A DNA stretch of 51,199 nucleotides, from contig NZ_DJUR01000016.1 in the NCBI RefSeq assembly GCF_002440555.1, positions 1-51,199 on the forward strand. Reading direction: 5' to 3'. This DNA is from Aerococcus sp. UBA6277. GTDB taxonomy: Bacteria > Bacillota > Bacilli > Lactobacillales > Aerococcaceae. The notes under the pieces were generated by a model. That model was not told where the DNA came from and did not search any database. It saw only the letters and a program-made list of their open reading frames with translations. A program made the position numbers and the translations under genes. This document shows positions 16,986 to 28,200 of the stretch, piece by piece (the stretch's first letter is position 1; each line of letters starts with the position of its first letter).

Positions 16986-19595
16986 ATGCCTCAAAAAACC
17001 AAACAAACGCCTATGATGGAACAATATAATGAAATGAAGGGCCAATATCCGGATGCCTTCCTGTTTTTTCGTCTAGGTGACTTTTATGAAATGTTTAATG
17101 ATGATGCCTTAAAAGCGGCTCAAATTTTAGAAATTACCTTAACCTCGCGCAATAAAAATGCGGAAGATCCAATCCCTATGTGTGGGATTCCTTACCATTC
17201 AGCCAGCGAATATATTAAGACCTTGGTCAGCCAAGGCCATAAGGTAGCGATTGCTGAACAATTGGAAGACCCCAAATTAACCAAGGGGATGGTCAAACGT
17301 GGTGTTGTGAAAGTCTTGACACCAGGGACCTATATGAATGACAGTATTGGCATAGTTGAAAACAATTACCTTTCTGCCCTAGATTACGTTAACGGCCAAT
17401 ACGTTTTAGCCTTTTCAGATGTGGGTACTGGGGAATTAAAAGTGACCACGCTTGACGACTTTAATGCTGTTTTGACAGAATTTGCCCAACTACAATCGAA
17501 AGAATTGGTTGTTTCCCAAGCTGTACCAAAAGACCAGGTAGCAGAATTACAACACCTACAAACCTTCACCTTATCACCTTTTGAGTTAACAGCTGAAGCT
17601 GGGTCGACAACAAGAGAAATTTACAAGCAAATCCTAGCCGACATTTCTGATGACCGGGAATTGAATGGCCTCTTATTATTATTGACTTATATAAATTCTA
17701 TGTCCCACCAAGCAATTGACCATTGGCAGGTGGCGACTCACTATGAAGTAGCGCATTACCTCCATATGGACTACTATGCCAAAGGTAATTTGGAATTAAC
17801 CGAATCAGTTAGAACCAAGAAACGGCAAGGGTCCTTGTTAGCCTTTTTAAATAAAACAGAAACGGCTATGGGCTTTCGCTTACTAAAAAATTGGTTGGAT
17901 AGACCACTGATATCCCTGCCGGCAATTGAACGGCGTCAATCTCAAATTGAAGATTTGATCGAACATTATTTCCAACGTCTTGAAATTAAAGACCTATTAC
18001 ACGGGGTGTATGACTTAGAACGGTTAGTGGCAAAAGTAGCCATGGGGAACGTTAACCCTAAAGAATTATTACAATTAAACCAGTCACTAAGTCGGGTCCC
18101 AGGAATTATTGACACCGTTGACCAAATTTCAGCGGATAATGAAGATGACAGTGTCTGGGCCAATATCCAAGGGCAAATCACAGCCTTACCATCATTAACC
18201 GATACGATTACAGCGGCCATCAAGGAAGATGCACCGGCGACTTTAAAAGATGGAAATGTCATAGCGGATGGCTTTAATCCGCAATTAGACGAATACCGGG
18301 ATGCCATGCGTAATGGCCAACAGTGGATTGCTCAATTGCAGGCAGATGAGCGGGCCAAAACGGGCATTAAATCCCTCAAAGTTGGCTATAATAAGGTCTT
18401 TGGTTACTATATCGAAGTGACAAAAGCTAACCTACATTTACTTGAAGGAGGCAGTTATGACCGCAAGCAGACCTTAACCAACGCTGAACGGTTCATTACG
18501 CCTGAACTAAAAGAAGTAGAAGCAAAAATTCTTGAAGCGGAAGAACAGTCACAAGTTCTTGAACACCAACTTTTCCAAGCTGTTCGTGAAGAAGTGAAGC
18601 GTCATCAAGCGACTTTGCAGGCGATTGCAAGTACAGTAGCTACTATTGATGTGCTTCAGTCTTTAGCGGAAATTTCAGAAACCCACCAATACGTAAAGCC
18701 ACAATTTATGACCGATAAGCGTGACTTGTACTTGAAAGAATCAAGGCACCCGGTTGTTGAAGGGGTCATTGGCCAAGATCGATTTGTACCTAATGATATC
18801 GTGATGGATCCTGAAACAAGCATTTTGATGATTACTGGACCAAATATGTCCGGTAAATCAACTTATATGCGGCAATTAGGACTGATCGTCATTCTGGCCC
18901 AGATGGGTTCTTTTGTACCAGCTAGGGAAGCCCGTTTACCGATTTTTGATAAGATTTTCACCCGGATTGGGGCGGCAGATGATCTTTTAGCAGGTCAGTC
19001 GACTTTCATGGTGGAAATGATGGAAGCCAATCAAGCCTTGCAGCACGCCACCGATAATTCCCTATTATTATTTGATGAATTGGGACGGGGAACGTCTACT
19101 TATGACGGAATAGCCTTGGCCCAAGCCATCTTGGTCTATATCCATGACCATTTCGATGCGAAAGTCCTTTTTTCAACGCATTACCACGAACTCACAGCCT
19201 TAGATGAAAGCTTACCGCGTCTAGCCAACATTCATGTTGGGGCCAGTGAAGAGGACGGGGAATTGGTCTTCTTGCATAAGGTATTTAACGGTGCAACGGA
19301 CAAGTCTTACGGGATTCATGTAGCCAAATTGGCCGGTATGCCGGGTGAATTGTTGCAGAACGCCCAAGTGGTCTTGCAAGAACTTGAAGCCAACAATTTA
19401 AATGAAGTCAATAAGGACCAACAGCTGTCGTTATTTGATTTAGTCCAAGAAGAACCGCCAACGAAACTGCTAGATAATAGGCCAGTGGATGCAGATAGTC
19501 AAGCAGTGATCGCCCAATTGAAGGCTGAAGATATTTATAACTTAACACCGATTCAGGCCTTAAACTTCTTAGCAGAATTAAAGAGCCAATTATAA
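16986..19595 (+). CDS. mutS: DNA mismatch repair protein MutS
   Basis: Recognises mismatches and small loops and recruits MutL. The 869-residue product has the mismatch-contacting FxE motif in the N-terminal domain (GDFYEMF), the connector, lever and clamp domains, and the ABC-type ATPase with Walker A GPNMSGKST near 618 and Walker B LLLFDELGRGTST. The frame is open further upstream (to 16899), but the family begins at MPQKTKQTPMMEQY. The SD before this ATG is poor (GTGAGTG), so translation may be modest. mutL follows 12 bases after the stop. Confidence 0.97.
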   Translation: MPQKTKQTPMMEQYNEMKGQYPDAFLFFRLGDFYEMFNDDALKAAQILEITLTSRNKNAEDPIPMCGIPYHSASEYIKTLVSQGHKVAIAEQLEDPKLTKGMVKRGVVKVLTPGTYMNDSIGIVENNYLSALDYVNGQYVLAFSDVGTGELKVTTLDDFNAVLTEFAQLQSKELVVSQAVPKDQVAELQHLQTFTLSPFELTAEAGSTTREIYKQILADISDDRELNGLLLLLTYINSMSHQAIDHWQVATHYEVAHYLHMDYYAKGNLELTESVRTKKRQGSLLAFLNKTETAMGFRLLKNWLDRPLISLPAIERRQSQIEDLIEHYFQRLEIKDLLHGVYDLERLVAKVAMGNVNPKELLQLNQSLSRVPGIIDTVDQISADNEDDSVWANIQGQITALPSLTDTITAAIKEDAPATLKDGNVIADGFNPQLDEYRDAMRNGQQWIAQLQADERAKTGIKSLKVGYNKVFGYYIEVTKANLHLLEGGSYDRKQTLTNAERFITPELKEVEAKILEAEEQSQVLEHQLFQAVREEVKRHQATLQAIASTVATIDVLQSLAEISETHQYVKPQFMTDKRDLYLKESRHPVVEGVIGQDRFVPNDIVMDPETSILMITGPNMSGKSTYMRQLGLIVILAQMGSFVPAREARLPIFDKIFTRIGAADDLLAGQSTFMVEMMEANQALQHATDNSLLLFDELGRGTSTYDGIALAQAILVYIHDHFDAKVLFSTHYHELTALDESLPRLANIHVGASEEDGELVFLHKVFNGATDKSYGIHVAKLAGMPGELLQNAQVVLQELEANNLNEVNKDQQLSLFDLVQEEPPTKLLDNRPVDADSQAVIAQLKAEDIYNLTPIQALNFLAELKSQL

Positions 19596-19607
19596 AGGAT
19601 GATGTAA

Positions 19608-21662
19608 ATGGCGATACAAGAATTACCCATTCAAGTAGCCAACCAGATTGCAGCGGGGGAAGTGGTTGAACGACCAGCCTCAGTTGTCAAGGAACTTGTG
19701 GAGAACGCGATAGATGCAGGCGCCAGTGAAATTGTGATTCACCTAAAAGAAGCCGGATTACGGTCTATTCAAGTGATTGATAATGGAAAAGGGATTGCAG
19801 CAGACCAAGTTGGCCTAGCCTTTAAACGACATGCAACCTCAAAAATATATAGTTCAAGTGATTTGTTTAGAATACGGACACTGGGATTTAGGGGTGAGGC
19901 TTTGCCGTCAATCGCCTCAGTTTCAGAAGTGACCATGAACACCTCAGATGGGGAATCTTCAAGTGAAATCTATATTAAAGATGGGGAAATCGTTGACCAG
20001 AAGTCATCTGCTTTAAGACGTGGGACGTCTGTATTGGTAGAGAACCTCTTCTACAATACGCCAGCCCGTTTGAAATACTTGAAGAGTTTGCAAACAGAAT
20101 TAGCACACATTACAGATATCATTAATCGTGAGGCCCTTGGACATCCGGACATTCGCTTTAACTATACCCATGACGGGAAAACCTTATTGTCAACAAATGG
20201 TAAGGACCGCGTCAATGAAGTCTTAGCAGCTATTTACGGCTTTAGACAGGCAAAAGATATGATGTCTATCGAAGGGGAGAACTTAGACTTCCACATTTCA
20301 GGCTACGTGTCCTTACCAGCTGTGACTAGAGCCAGCAAGTCTTATATGTCCTTATTTGTGAATGGTCGCTACATCAAAAACTATAAATTGAACCAGGCCA
20401 TTTTAAAGGGTTATGGATCTAAATTAATGGTGGGACGGTATCCAATTGCGGTTATATATATTGAACTTGACCCGCAATTGATCGATGTGAACGTACACCC
20501 AACCAAACAAGAGGTCCGTATTTCTAAAGAAGATGACCTCTATGATATGATCAAAACCGCCATTATTGATGCCTTGGCCCCTGTACAACGGATTCCGGAT
20601 GTATACGCAGACGGTGAAGGGGATGATGGCCAATCAGCCAATAATAGCGATTCAATTGATTCAACATCTTCTGGGCAAAGTAATTACCGCACTCTAAGCC
20701 AACCAACTACTTACCTTGGCGAGCAAGCTACTTTAGACTTCTCGGCTAGTCATGGCAGCAATAGCCAGCAAGATGCCACTAGCGCTTTTTCAGGTAATGG
20801 TTTCTCTAATGTTTTCGAAGAAGATGTCAATGAAGAGGTCAAACAATCTGTCCAAGTGCCGACTTACTTGCGGGATGAAGCCCAGGTGGTTCAAGCAGAG
20901 GACCTTGAAAATGAGGCTGATCATTCAGATGAGACGCCTGTAACTTATTTGGATACAGAACAAAAAGTGGACTTACCAAAATCTCACAACAAACCAGTCT
21001 GGCAAACGGTTAATCAAGTCCGGGCGCTTGACCAGGCTATCATGGACCGGAATATGTCCTTTCCAGAGTTGACTTATGTGGGGCAAATGCAAGGAACTTA
21101 TTTGGTGGCTGAAAATGAGACGGGTATGTATTTGGTGGACCAACATGCGGCCCAGGAGCGGATTAAGTACGAATACTATCGGGATACCATTGTAGAATTT
21201 GGAGCGGCAATGCAGAGTTTACTATTACCGATTGTTTTTGATTTCTCAAATTCAGAGGCTCAAGAGATTGACCAAATCCGGCCAAAATTGCTAGAAATGG
21301 GGATTGATTTAGAACCCTTTGGCCCAAATGCCTTCCAGTTACAGCAGCACCCAATTTGGATGGGTAAGAAGAATATCCAAAAAATTGTGGAAGATTTGAT
21401 CGCCTTAATTTTAGAAGATCCTAAAGCGACGGTAGGTAATTACCGTGAAGCAACGGCTATCATGATGTCTTGTAAACGATCGATTAAAGCCAACCATTAT
21501 TTAGACGACATGCAGGCGAAACAACTGCTGCATGACCTGGCTTATACCAAAAATCCTTATAACTGCCCGCACGGTCGACCAGTACTGGTTCATTTTTCAA
21601 ATTATGAAATTGAGCGGATGTTCAAGCGAATTCAAGATCCGCACGAGTCACCGCAATTGTAG
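19608..21662 (+). CDS. mutL: DNA mismatch repair protein MutL
   Basis: GHKL ATPase that couples MutS to downstream repair; in bacteria without MutH it is also a nicking endonuclease. The 684-residue product has the N-terminal ATPase motifs ENAIDAG, DNGKGI and GFRGEALPSI. A low-complexity Ser/Gln/Asp-rich linker spans about 345-480. The C-terminal endonuclease motif DQHAAQERIKYE starts near 511, with CKRSIKA and CPHGRP completing the metal site. AAAGGATG precedes the ATG. It is in an operon with mutS. Confidence 0.97.
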   Translation: MAIQELPIQVANQIAAGEVVERPASVVKELVENAIDAGASEIVIHLKEAGLRSIQVIDNGKGIAADQVGLAFKRHATSKIYSSSDLFRIRTLGFRGEALPSIASVSEVTMNTSDGESSSEIYIKDGEIVDQKSSALRRGTSVLVENLFYNTPARLKYLKSLQTELAHITDIINREALGHPDIRFNYTHDGKTLLSTNGKDRVNEVLAAIYGFRQAKDMMSIEGENLDFHISGYVSLPAVTRASKSYMSLFVNGRYIKNYKLNQAILKGYGSKLMVGRYPIAVIYIELDPQLIDVNVHPTKQEVRISKEDDLYDMIKTAIIDALAPVQRIPDVYADGEGDDGQSANNSDSIDSTSSGQSNYRTLSQPTTYLGEQATLDFSASHGSNSQQDATSAFSGNGFSNVFEEDVNEEVKQSVQVPTYLRDEAQVVQAEDLENEADHSDETPVTYLDTEQKVDLPKSHNKPVWQTVNQVRALDQAIMDRNMSFPELTYVGQMQGTYLVAENETGMYLVDQHAAQERIKYEYYRDTIVEFGAAMQSLLLPIVFDFSNSEAQEIDQIRPKLLEMGIDLEPFGPNAFQLQQHPIWMGKKNIQKIVEDLIALILEDPKATVGNYREATAIMMSCKRSIKANHYLDDMQAKQLLHDLAYTKNPYNCPHGRPVLVHFSNYEIERMFKRIQDPHESPQL

Positions 21663-21708
21663 AGCAATTAAAACTGTAATCTAGATTTTCGTGTATAAAC
21701 GGATTTTG

Positions 21709-21717
21709 TGCTAGAAT
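21709..21717 (+). promoter_or_regulatory. Extended -10 promoter of msrB-ruvAB-queA
   Basis: TGC followed by TAGAAT (21712-21717). It would start transcription near 21723, giving a leader of about 175 bases before msrB. Confidence 0.5.
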
Positions 21718-21722
21718 GTAAA

Positions 21723-21891
21723 CAAGGGAAAGAGAGGTGCGACAAAAGTCGTTAAGACTTAATGTGCTGGACCAAAAGCTGAACAATTATTGCCAAGTAA
21801 TTGGCACATTTTGGTCTAGTATCGGAAGAGTTTGACTTTTGAAGCCCGATATGACGACACCTGTTTTTCGGGTGGTCGAACGAGAAAAAAA
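21723..21891 (+). promoter_or_regulatory. Structured leader RNA upstream of msrB, switch-like
   Basis: The leader can fold into a closed multibranch structure. AGGTGCG (21735-21741) pairs with CG-A-CACCT (21855-21862). Inside it are three hairpins: CGAC/GTCG or the overlapping AAGTC/GACTT (21740-21760), GACCAAAA/TTTTGGTC (21770-21816) enclosing TGCCAA-GTAA-TTGGCA, and TATCGG/CCGATA (21820-21851). The 3' arm of the closing stem can instead pair with GGTGGTCG (21871-21878). The two states exclude each other, as in riboswitches. I cannot assign it to a known class; the core motifs of SAM-I, lysine and T-box leaders are not present. Confidence 0.45.
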
Positions 21892-21899
21892 GGAGTTTC

Positions 21900-22343
21900 A
21901 TGATGACAAAAGACTACAATAAAGAAGAACGTTTGAAAGAACTATCTGAATTAGAATATGAAGTAACACAAAATGCGGGTACTGAACGCCCATTTACTGG
22001 TCAATATGATGACTTCTATGAGCAAGGTATTTACGTGGATATCGTGAGTGGTAAACCATTATTTGTATCTACTGATAAATTTGATGCCGGTTGTGGTTGG
22101 CCATCATTTTCAAAACCAATTTTGGAAGATGAAATTGAAGAGTTAGATGACTCCTCATATGGTATGAAACGTATCGAAGTCCGTTCAAAAGACGCAGATA
22201 CCCACTTAGGCCACGTATTTAACGATGGCCCAGCTGAATTAGGTGGCTTGCGTTACTGCATCAACTCAGCTTCACTTCGTTTCGTATCGCTAGAAGATAT
22301 GGACAAAGAAGGCTACGGCGACTTGAAAGAATTAGTGAAGTAA
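21900..22343 (+). CDS. msrB: Peptide-methionine (R)-S-oxide reductase MsrB
   Basis: Reduces methionine R-sulfoxide in proteins, using thioredoxin. The 147-residue product has the conserved GCGWPSF, the [10 protein letters not shown] metal/active-site region, and the catalytic Cys in [11 protein letters not shown]. The two CxxC zinc motifs of other MsrB proteins are absent, so this is the zinc-free type. Two ATG codons are adjacent (21900 and 21903); AGGAG is only four bases from the first, so the second may be used. The gene is four bases before ruvA and behind a long structured leader, so that leader also governs ruvAB and queA. Confidence 0.96.
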   Translation: MMTKDYNKEERLKELSELEYEVTQNAGTERPFTGQYDDFYEQGIYVDIVSGKPLFVSTDKFDAGCGWPSFSKPILEDEIEELDDSSYGMKRIEVRSKDADTHLGHVFNDGPAELGGLRYCINSASLRFVSLEDMDKEGYGDLKELVK

Positions 22344-22347
22344 GACC

Positions 22348-22980
22348 ATGTACGAATTTATGATAGGTCAGGTTGAAAGTGTCTACCCAGATGCTGTCAT
22401 ACTTGAAACGGGAGGGATTGGCTACTATATTTATATGGCCAATCCTTATCGTTTTACAGACAAAATCGGGCAAGATCAACCAGTAAAAATCTGGTTGTAC
22501 CAATCTGTTTCAGAGAATGACATCCGTTTATATGGCTTTAAATCACAAGAAGAGAAGATTATCTTCCTGCAGTTGATTTCGGTTTCTGGCATCGGCCCTA
22601 AATCCGCCTTATCCATCCTATCATTAGACGATAACGCCGGTTTAGTCGCAGCCATCCAGGCAGAAGACAATGCCTTTTTAATGAAGTTTCCAGGTGTTGG
22701 CAAAAAGACAGCCGGTCAGATTGTGTTGGATTTGAAAGAAAAACTGCCAAAAGTTTTAGCTGAGTCTCCATCTTCTGCACTATTCAAGCAAGAAAGCCTG
22801 GATATTCAAGGCCCAGACCAAGTCAACCTACCATTCATGCATGAACTTGAAGAGGCCATGGCTAGTCTTGGCTACAGCCAAAGAGAAATCAATCGCGTAG
22901 TGAAAAACGCTGACTTCTCGGATGTAACCACTACAGCAGAAGCCATTCGCATCGCCTTGAAATTTATCACAAAACGTTAA
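22348..22980 (+). CDS. ruvA: Holliday junction DNA helicase subunit RuvA
   Basis: Tetrameric junction-binding protein that loads RuvB for branch migration. The 210-residue product has the N-terminal OB fold (MYEFMIGQVESV...GIGYYIYM), two helix-hairpin-helix elements (SGIGPKSALSIL and PGVGKKTAGQIVLDLK) and the C-terminal RuvB-contacting three-helix domain. The SD is weak and the start is four bases after msrB, so it is probably translationally coupled. No LexA box is seen ahead of it. Confidence 0.97.
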   Translation: MYEFMIGQVESVYPDAVILETGGIGYYIYMANPYRFTDKIGQDQPVKIWLYQSVSENDIRLYGFKSQEEKIIFLQLISVSGIGPKSALSILSLDDNAGLVAAIQAEDNAFLMKFPGVGKKTAGQIVLDLKEKLPKVLAESPSSALFKQESLDIQGPDQVNLPFMHELEEAMASLGYSQREINRVVKNADFSDVTTTAEAIRIALKFITKR

Positions 22981-23007
22981 TATAGGAGAAGAAGGGAGGC
23001 AGTCGCC

Positions 23008-24069
23008 ATGGATGTTGATCATCATGAAGATTTTGACCAGGAAGATTTAGCTGTTGAAATCGTCCATAACGGCCAAATTCACTCACCCCATGCACAAGCA
23101 GATGAAGCCCAGGAATTATCCTTACGACCTAAGTTTTTGCGGGAATATATTGGTCAAGCTGAGTTAAAAGAAGAGTTAGCGATTTATATACAAGCAGCTG
23201 AAAATCGTGATGAAGCTCTTGACCATGTCCTCCTTTATGGACCACCAGGTTTAGGGAAAACAACCCTGGCGAATATTATCGCCAATGAAATGGGGGTTAA
23301 TATTCAAACCACCTCTGGACCAGCCATTGAAAAAACAGGAGACTTACTCGTCTTGTTAAATGAGCTGTCAGCAGGAGATGTCTTGTTTATTGATGAAATT
23401 CATCGCTTACCTCGTGTGGTAGAAGAAATGTTGTATTCTGCTATGGAAGACTACCAAGTAGATATTATTGTCGGTCAAGATGAAGGGGCCCACCCTGTAC
23501 ATTTTCCGCTGCCACCGTTTACCTTAATTGGGGCAACAACTAGACCAGGCGCCTTATCGTCACCATTAAGACACCGGTTTGGGATTGTTCAACATTTACG
23601 CTACTACACAGTGGATGAATTAGCGACCATTGTTGAACGGACCGCCCGTTTATTTGAGGTGCCAATTAAAGATCAAGCAGCAAAAGAAATTGGGATGCGG
23701 TCACGAGGGACACCTCGTATCGCCAACCGATTATTAAAGCGGGTCCGTGATTTTGCTCAAGTTTATCACGAAGATGGTTTAATTGACGATCCTATCACGG
23801 ACAAGGCCTTATCTATTTTGAAAGTAGACCAGGCAGGTTTAGATGAAACGGACCGAAAAATTCTCGATGTGATTATTCGCTATTATGGTGGGGGACCGGT
23901 TGGTTTGTCGACCATAGCAGCGAATATCTCAGAGGAAACGACAACAATAGAAGATATGTATGAACCCTTCTTAATTCAAAACGGGTTCTTACAAAGAACG
24001 CCACGTGGACGTCTAGCAACACTAAAGGCCTACGACCATTTAGGCATACCTTATGCGGAGGAATTTTAA
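23008..24069 (+). CDS. ruvB: Holliday junction DNA helicase subunit RuvB
   Basis: AAA+ motor of branch migration. The 353-residue product has Walker [10 protein letters not shown] (78-86), Walker [10 protein letters not shown], sensor GATTRPG and a C-terminal winged helix ([15 protein letters not shown]). The N terminus has a short acidic extension before the core (about residues 1-35). GGGAGG precedes the ATG. The stop directly abuts the queA start. Confidence 0.98.
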   Translation: MDVDHHEDFDQEDLAVEIVHNGQIHSPHAQADEAQELSLRPKFLREYIGQAELKEELAIYIQAAENRDEALDHVLLYGPPGLGKTTLANIIANEMGVNIQTTSGPAIEKTGDLLVLLNELSAGDVLFIDEIHRLPRVVEEMLYSAMEDYQVDIIVGQDEGAHPVHFPLPPFTLIGATTRPGALSSPLRHRFGIVQHLRYYTVDELATIVERTARLFEVPIKDQAAKEIGMRSRGTPRIANRLLKRVRDFAQVYHEDGLIDDPITDKALSILKVDQAGLDETDRKILDVIIRYYGGGPVGLSTIAANISEETTTIEDMYEPFLIQNGFLQRTPRGRLATLKAYDHLGIPYAEEF

Positions 24070-25194
24070 GTGACATTAACGACAAATGATTTTGATTTTG
24101 ACTTACCAGAAGAACTGATTGCCCAGGTACCCATTCAAGACCGGTTGGCTAGTAGACTGTTGAAACTTGACGCCCAAACTGGGGATTTCCAGGATGGCCA
24201 TTTTCCAGATGTAGCTAGTGAACTTGAAGCGGGCGATGTCTTGGTATTGAATAATACCCGAGTATTACCAGCGCGTTTACACGGGATTCGTCCTGATACG
24301 GGTGGACATATCGAAGTCTTACTATTAAATAATACGGAAGGCGACAAATGGGAAACCTTGGTTAAACCAGCTCGTCGTATTCGTGTGGGAACTGAGATTG
24401 TTTTTGGAGACGGTCAATTAGTGGCGGTTGTTACTGAAGTGCTTGACCATGGTGGCCGAATTGTGGAATTCAAATATAATGGTATCTTTTTAGAAGTTCT
24501 TGAGACTTTAGGTGAAATGCCATTACCGCCATATATCAAAGAGAGACTAGACAATCCTGACCGGTATCAAACCGTTTATGCCAAGGAAAATGGGTCAGCG
24601 GCAGCCCCAACAGCGGGCCTTCATTTTACAGAAGAATTTATGGCCGACTTAAAAGACCGGGGCGTTGAAATTGCCTACCTAACCTTACATGTTGGGCTTG
24701 GGACCTTCCGTCCGGTATCTGTTGAGGATATCGATGCCCACAAAATGCATTCAGAATTCTATCGCTTAGATCAAGAAAATGCAGCTAAAATTCGTCGTGC
24801 TAAAGAAGGTGGACACAAGGTGATTGCGGTTGGGACGACATCTATCCGCACCCTTGAAACGATTGGCACTAAATTTAAGGGGCAAGTCCAAGCTGATTCT
24901 GGTTGGACCGATATTTTTATCGCACCAGGCTATCAATTTAGCGTGGTTGAAGGTTTTATTACGAACTTCCACTTACCTAAATCGACTTTAATTATGTTGG
25001 TTTCAGCCTTTGCCGGACGCGACCATGTCCTTGCGGCGTACCAGCATGCAGTTGAAGAAAAATACCGGTTCTTCTCCTTTGGGGATGCCATGTTCTTACG
25101 AGGACCCCAATTCGCTGATCCAGCGATTACTGCACAAGATATTGAAGCGGCGAAGCAACGAAATAGTCAGTTTTTCACTGATGAAGACAAATAA
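24070..25194 (+). CDS. queA: S-adenosylmethionine:tRNA ribosyltransferase-isomerase QueA
   Basis: Transfers and isomerises the ribose of S-adenosylmethionine onto 7-aminomethyl-deazaguanine in tRNA, giving epoxyqueuosine. The 374-residue product has the family blocks [25 protein letters not shown] and [10 protein letters not shown]. It is somewhat longer than many relatives, with a charged C-terminal tail. The start is GTG, immediately after the ruvB stop, with GGAGG inside ruvB. The partner tgt, often next to queA, is not here; dnaE follows instead. Confidence 0.96.
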   Translation: MTLTTNDFDFDLPEELIAQVPIQDRLASRLLKLDAQTGDFQDGHFPDVASELEAGDVLVLNNTRVLPARLHGIRPDTGGHIEVLLLNNTEGDKWETLVKPARRIRVGTEIVFGDGQLVAVVTEVLDHGGRIVEFKYNGIFLEVLETLGEMPLPPYIKERLDNPDRYQTVYAKENGSAAAPTAGLHFTEEFMADLKDRGVEIAYLTLHVGLGTFRPVSVEDIDAHKMHSEFYRLDQENAAKIRRAKEGGHKVIAVGTTSIRTLETIGTKFKGQVQADSGWTDIFIAPGYQFSVVEGFITNFHLPKSTLIMLVSAFAGRDHVLAAYQHAVEEKYRFFSFGDAMFLRGPQFADPAITAQDIEAAKQRNSQFFTDEDK

Positions 25195-25236
25195 ATAGTG
25201 ATTTTTAACAAACCATATGCATGAGGAGGTGACCGG

Positions 25237-28200
25237 ATGTTTGTGCCATTACATGTAAATTCAGCCTATTCCCTATTAACCAGTCCCATGTCTGTTGAGG
25301 CATACGTGCAAGCCGGGGCGACTGCAGGTTATACCCATTTAGGCTTGGCCGATGTCAATGTCATGTCAGGCAGCTTGGCATTCGTCCGGGCCTGTGCGCA
25401 AAATGGCATCACACCTTTAATCGGACTAACTGTCCAGTTTAATATTGACAATGTCAAAGAAGAATTGGTTGTTTACGCAAAAAACTACGAAGGCTATCAG
25501 CATCTGATGGCCCTTTCGTCGTCTTTAAAATTACAAGTAGAAGCCAACCGCCGGGCCATTTACCAAGAAATCACCATGCACGCGGATGATTACATTGTAA
25601 TTTTTTCTGCTATGAGCGGCCCCCATATGCGGTACTTGAAACAAGGCGATGGTCAGGCAGACTACGACCAGTTAGAGAAAGAGTTGCTTTGGTGGCGACG
25701 CCATTTTTCAGATGACCAATTATTTCTAGGTCTTTCAGCCTTGGAGAATGAACAATTCCATGCAAAAGCCATCATCGAATTGAGTGAGCAAGCAGGGATT
25801 CCATTAGTTGCTATGCCACACATTCAATATGCCAATCCGGATGACTTCTTCACCCAACAAGTCCTTGAAGCCATTGACAATAATAAGCCGATGACAAGGA
25901 TTGATGAGTTGAAGCAAGTGAAAGGGACCCATGCACTTAGAAGTCCAGGTCAATGGGCTAAGATGTACCAAGATCCAGATGTTCAAGATTCAGTTTATAA
26001 AGAATCCTTGGACCGATTAGAGGCAGCGGTTAAGGGTATTGATATTGTATTTCCTCAAGTTGAAACCTTGCTGCCCAAATACCCCCTACCAAGTGAATAC
26101 ACGGATACACCAAAATACCTAAAAGACCTAGCAGAAGCAGGGTTAGCTAAGCGGGTGACGGAGATTACAGATGCCTATACCGACCGCTTGGCTTACGAAT
26201 TGTCAGTTATCCATGATATGGGCTTTGACGATTATTTCTTAATCGTTTGGGACGTGATGAACTATGCTCACCAACACCATATTCAAACGGGCCCAGGACG
26301 TGGATCGGCTGCTGGAGCCTTAGTGGCTTATGTCCTAGAAATAACAGACGTAGATCCGATTGCAAACGACTTGCTATTTGAGCGATTCTTGAATCCAGAA
26401 CGGCAGAATATGCCAGACATTGACCTGGATTTCCCAGATAATAAACGGCAAGAAGTGCTCGACTATATCTACCGGAAATACGGGGACAACCGTGTAGCAC
26501 AAATTGCGACCTTTGGGACATTTGGTGCTCGGCAAGCTTTGCGAAATGTCGGAACTGTCTTTGGGAAAGCGCAAGTGACATTGTCAGAATGGGCGAATAC
26601 AGTAGGCAATAATCCTAATTTACCAGCTGAAACACTAACATCAGTCTACGACCAGTCACAGAAATTGCGGGAATTAATTGAAAACGAAGACCACGGGCAA
26701 TTGTGGTTTGATACCGCCCGTAAACTAGAAGGGTTACCACGTCACGTCTCCACCCATGCGGCCGGTGTTGTGATTGCGGATCAACCTTTAACCTTGCATA
26801 CACCGCTTCAAGCCTCATCCACCCATATTCCAAATACCCAATATACTATGGGGGATGTTGAGGCAGTGGGTCTACTGAAGGTCGACTTCCTGAGTCTATC
26901 CAATTTAACTATTTTGCATGATGGGTTAGCGGCCGTTGGTAAATTAACCAGGCGACCAGTCAAAGCCTTGGATATTCCATTAGATGATCCAAAAACTTAT
27001 GAAATCTTCCAACATGCAGATACCAATGGCGTCTTCCAATTTGAATCGGATGGTATTAAGAATGTTTTGAAACAAGTAGCCCCTACATCCATTGAAGATG
27101 TGGTGGCTGTTAATGCCTTGTACCGACCCGGTCCAGTCCAACAAATTCCACATTTTGTGGCCAGAAAGCATGGACGTGAGTCTATTGCCTACCCACACCC
27201 TGATTTAACACCAATTTTAGCCCCTACATATGGAATTATGGTATACCAAGAACAGGTCATGCAGGTGACCCAAAAAATCGCAGGCTTTAGCCTGAGTGAA
27301 GCGGATATCTTGCGACGTGCCATCGGTAAAAAGAAACACGAAACCATTGAAAAAGTCCGCAAGCAATTTATCAGCGGGGCTATTGAAAATGGCTACCAGG
27401 AAAGTGTCGCTGTGCAAATTTACGACTATATTGAAGCCTTCGCCAACTATGGTTTCAATAAGTCGCATTCCTTCGCATACTCATACTTGGCCTACCAGTT
27501 GGCTTGGATCAAGGCTAACTATCCAGTTGCTTTTTATTATGGCAACTTGAAACATACAAGGATATATGATAAAAAAGGGAAGAACCTGGTACTCGAAGCG
27601 AAAAACCATGGGGTTGAAGTGGTCAATCCAGATATCAATAGGTCATTTTATGGTTTGTCAGTTGTGGACGACCACCAATTACAACTCGGTTTAGGGGATA
27701 TTCGAGGCATTCCTAAGCGGGCAGTAGAAGAAATGATTCAAGCTCGGGAAGCGGAAGGACCATTTAAGGACTTTACCGACTTTATCCACCGACTCGGAAA
27801 GTTTGCCCTCAAAGAAGACATCTTAGTCAAATTAGCCCAAGCAGGTGCATTAGATAGTTTTGGCTACAACCGCCGGACCTTACAATTGGAAGCTATCCCT
27901 AAGATGATTACCCATGAGCAACTCTTTAAAACAGACAATCAACACCAAACCTCGCTACTTGGGGACGATGACTTGTCAGCCATATTCGCACCGAAGATTA
28001 TTGAAATCGATGAATTCGACCAACACCAATTAATTGAGAATGAAATAGAAACACTGGGGCAAGCTTTATCGATTAACCTTTTTGAAGACTATGAAGGTTT
28101 TTATCAAACAGGGCTTATTGATTACATTGAAAACCTCAAAGAAAATGGCAAAGCCTTTTTCCTAGGGGAGGTAATGGCGGTGAAACGAATCACCACTAAG

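Noticed and set aside
21723..21891. SAM-I, lysine or T-box riboswitch before msrB
   Set aside because: Short resemblances (AGAGAGGTG, GAAGCCCG, GGGTGGT) occur, but the conserved cores and order of helices of these classes are missing.
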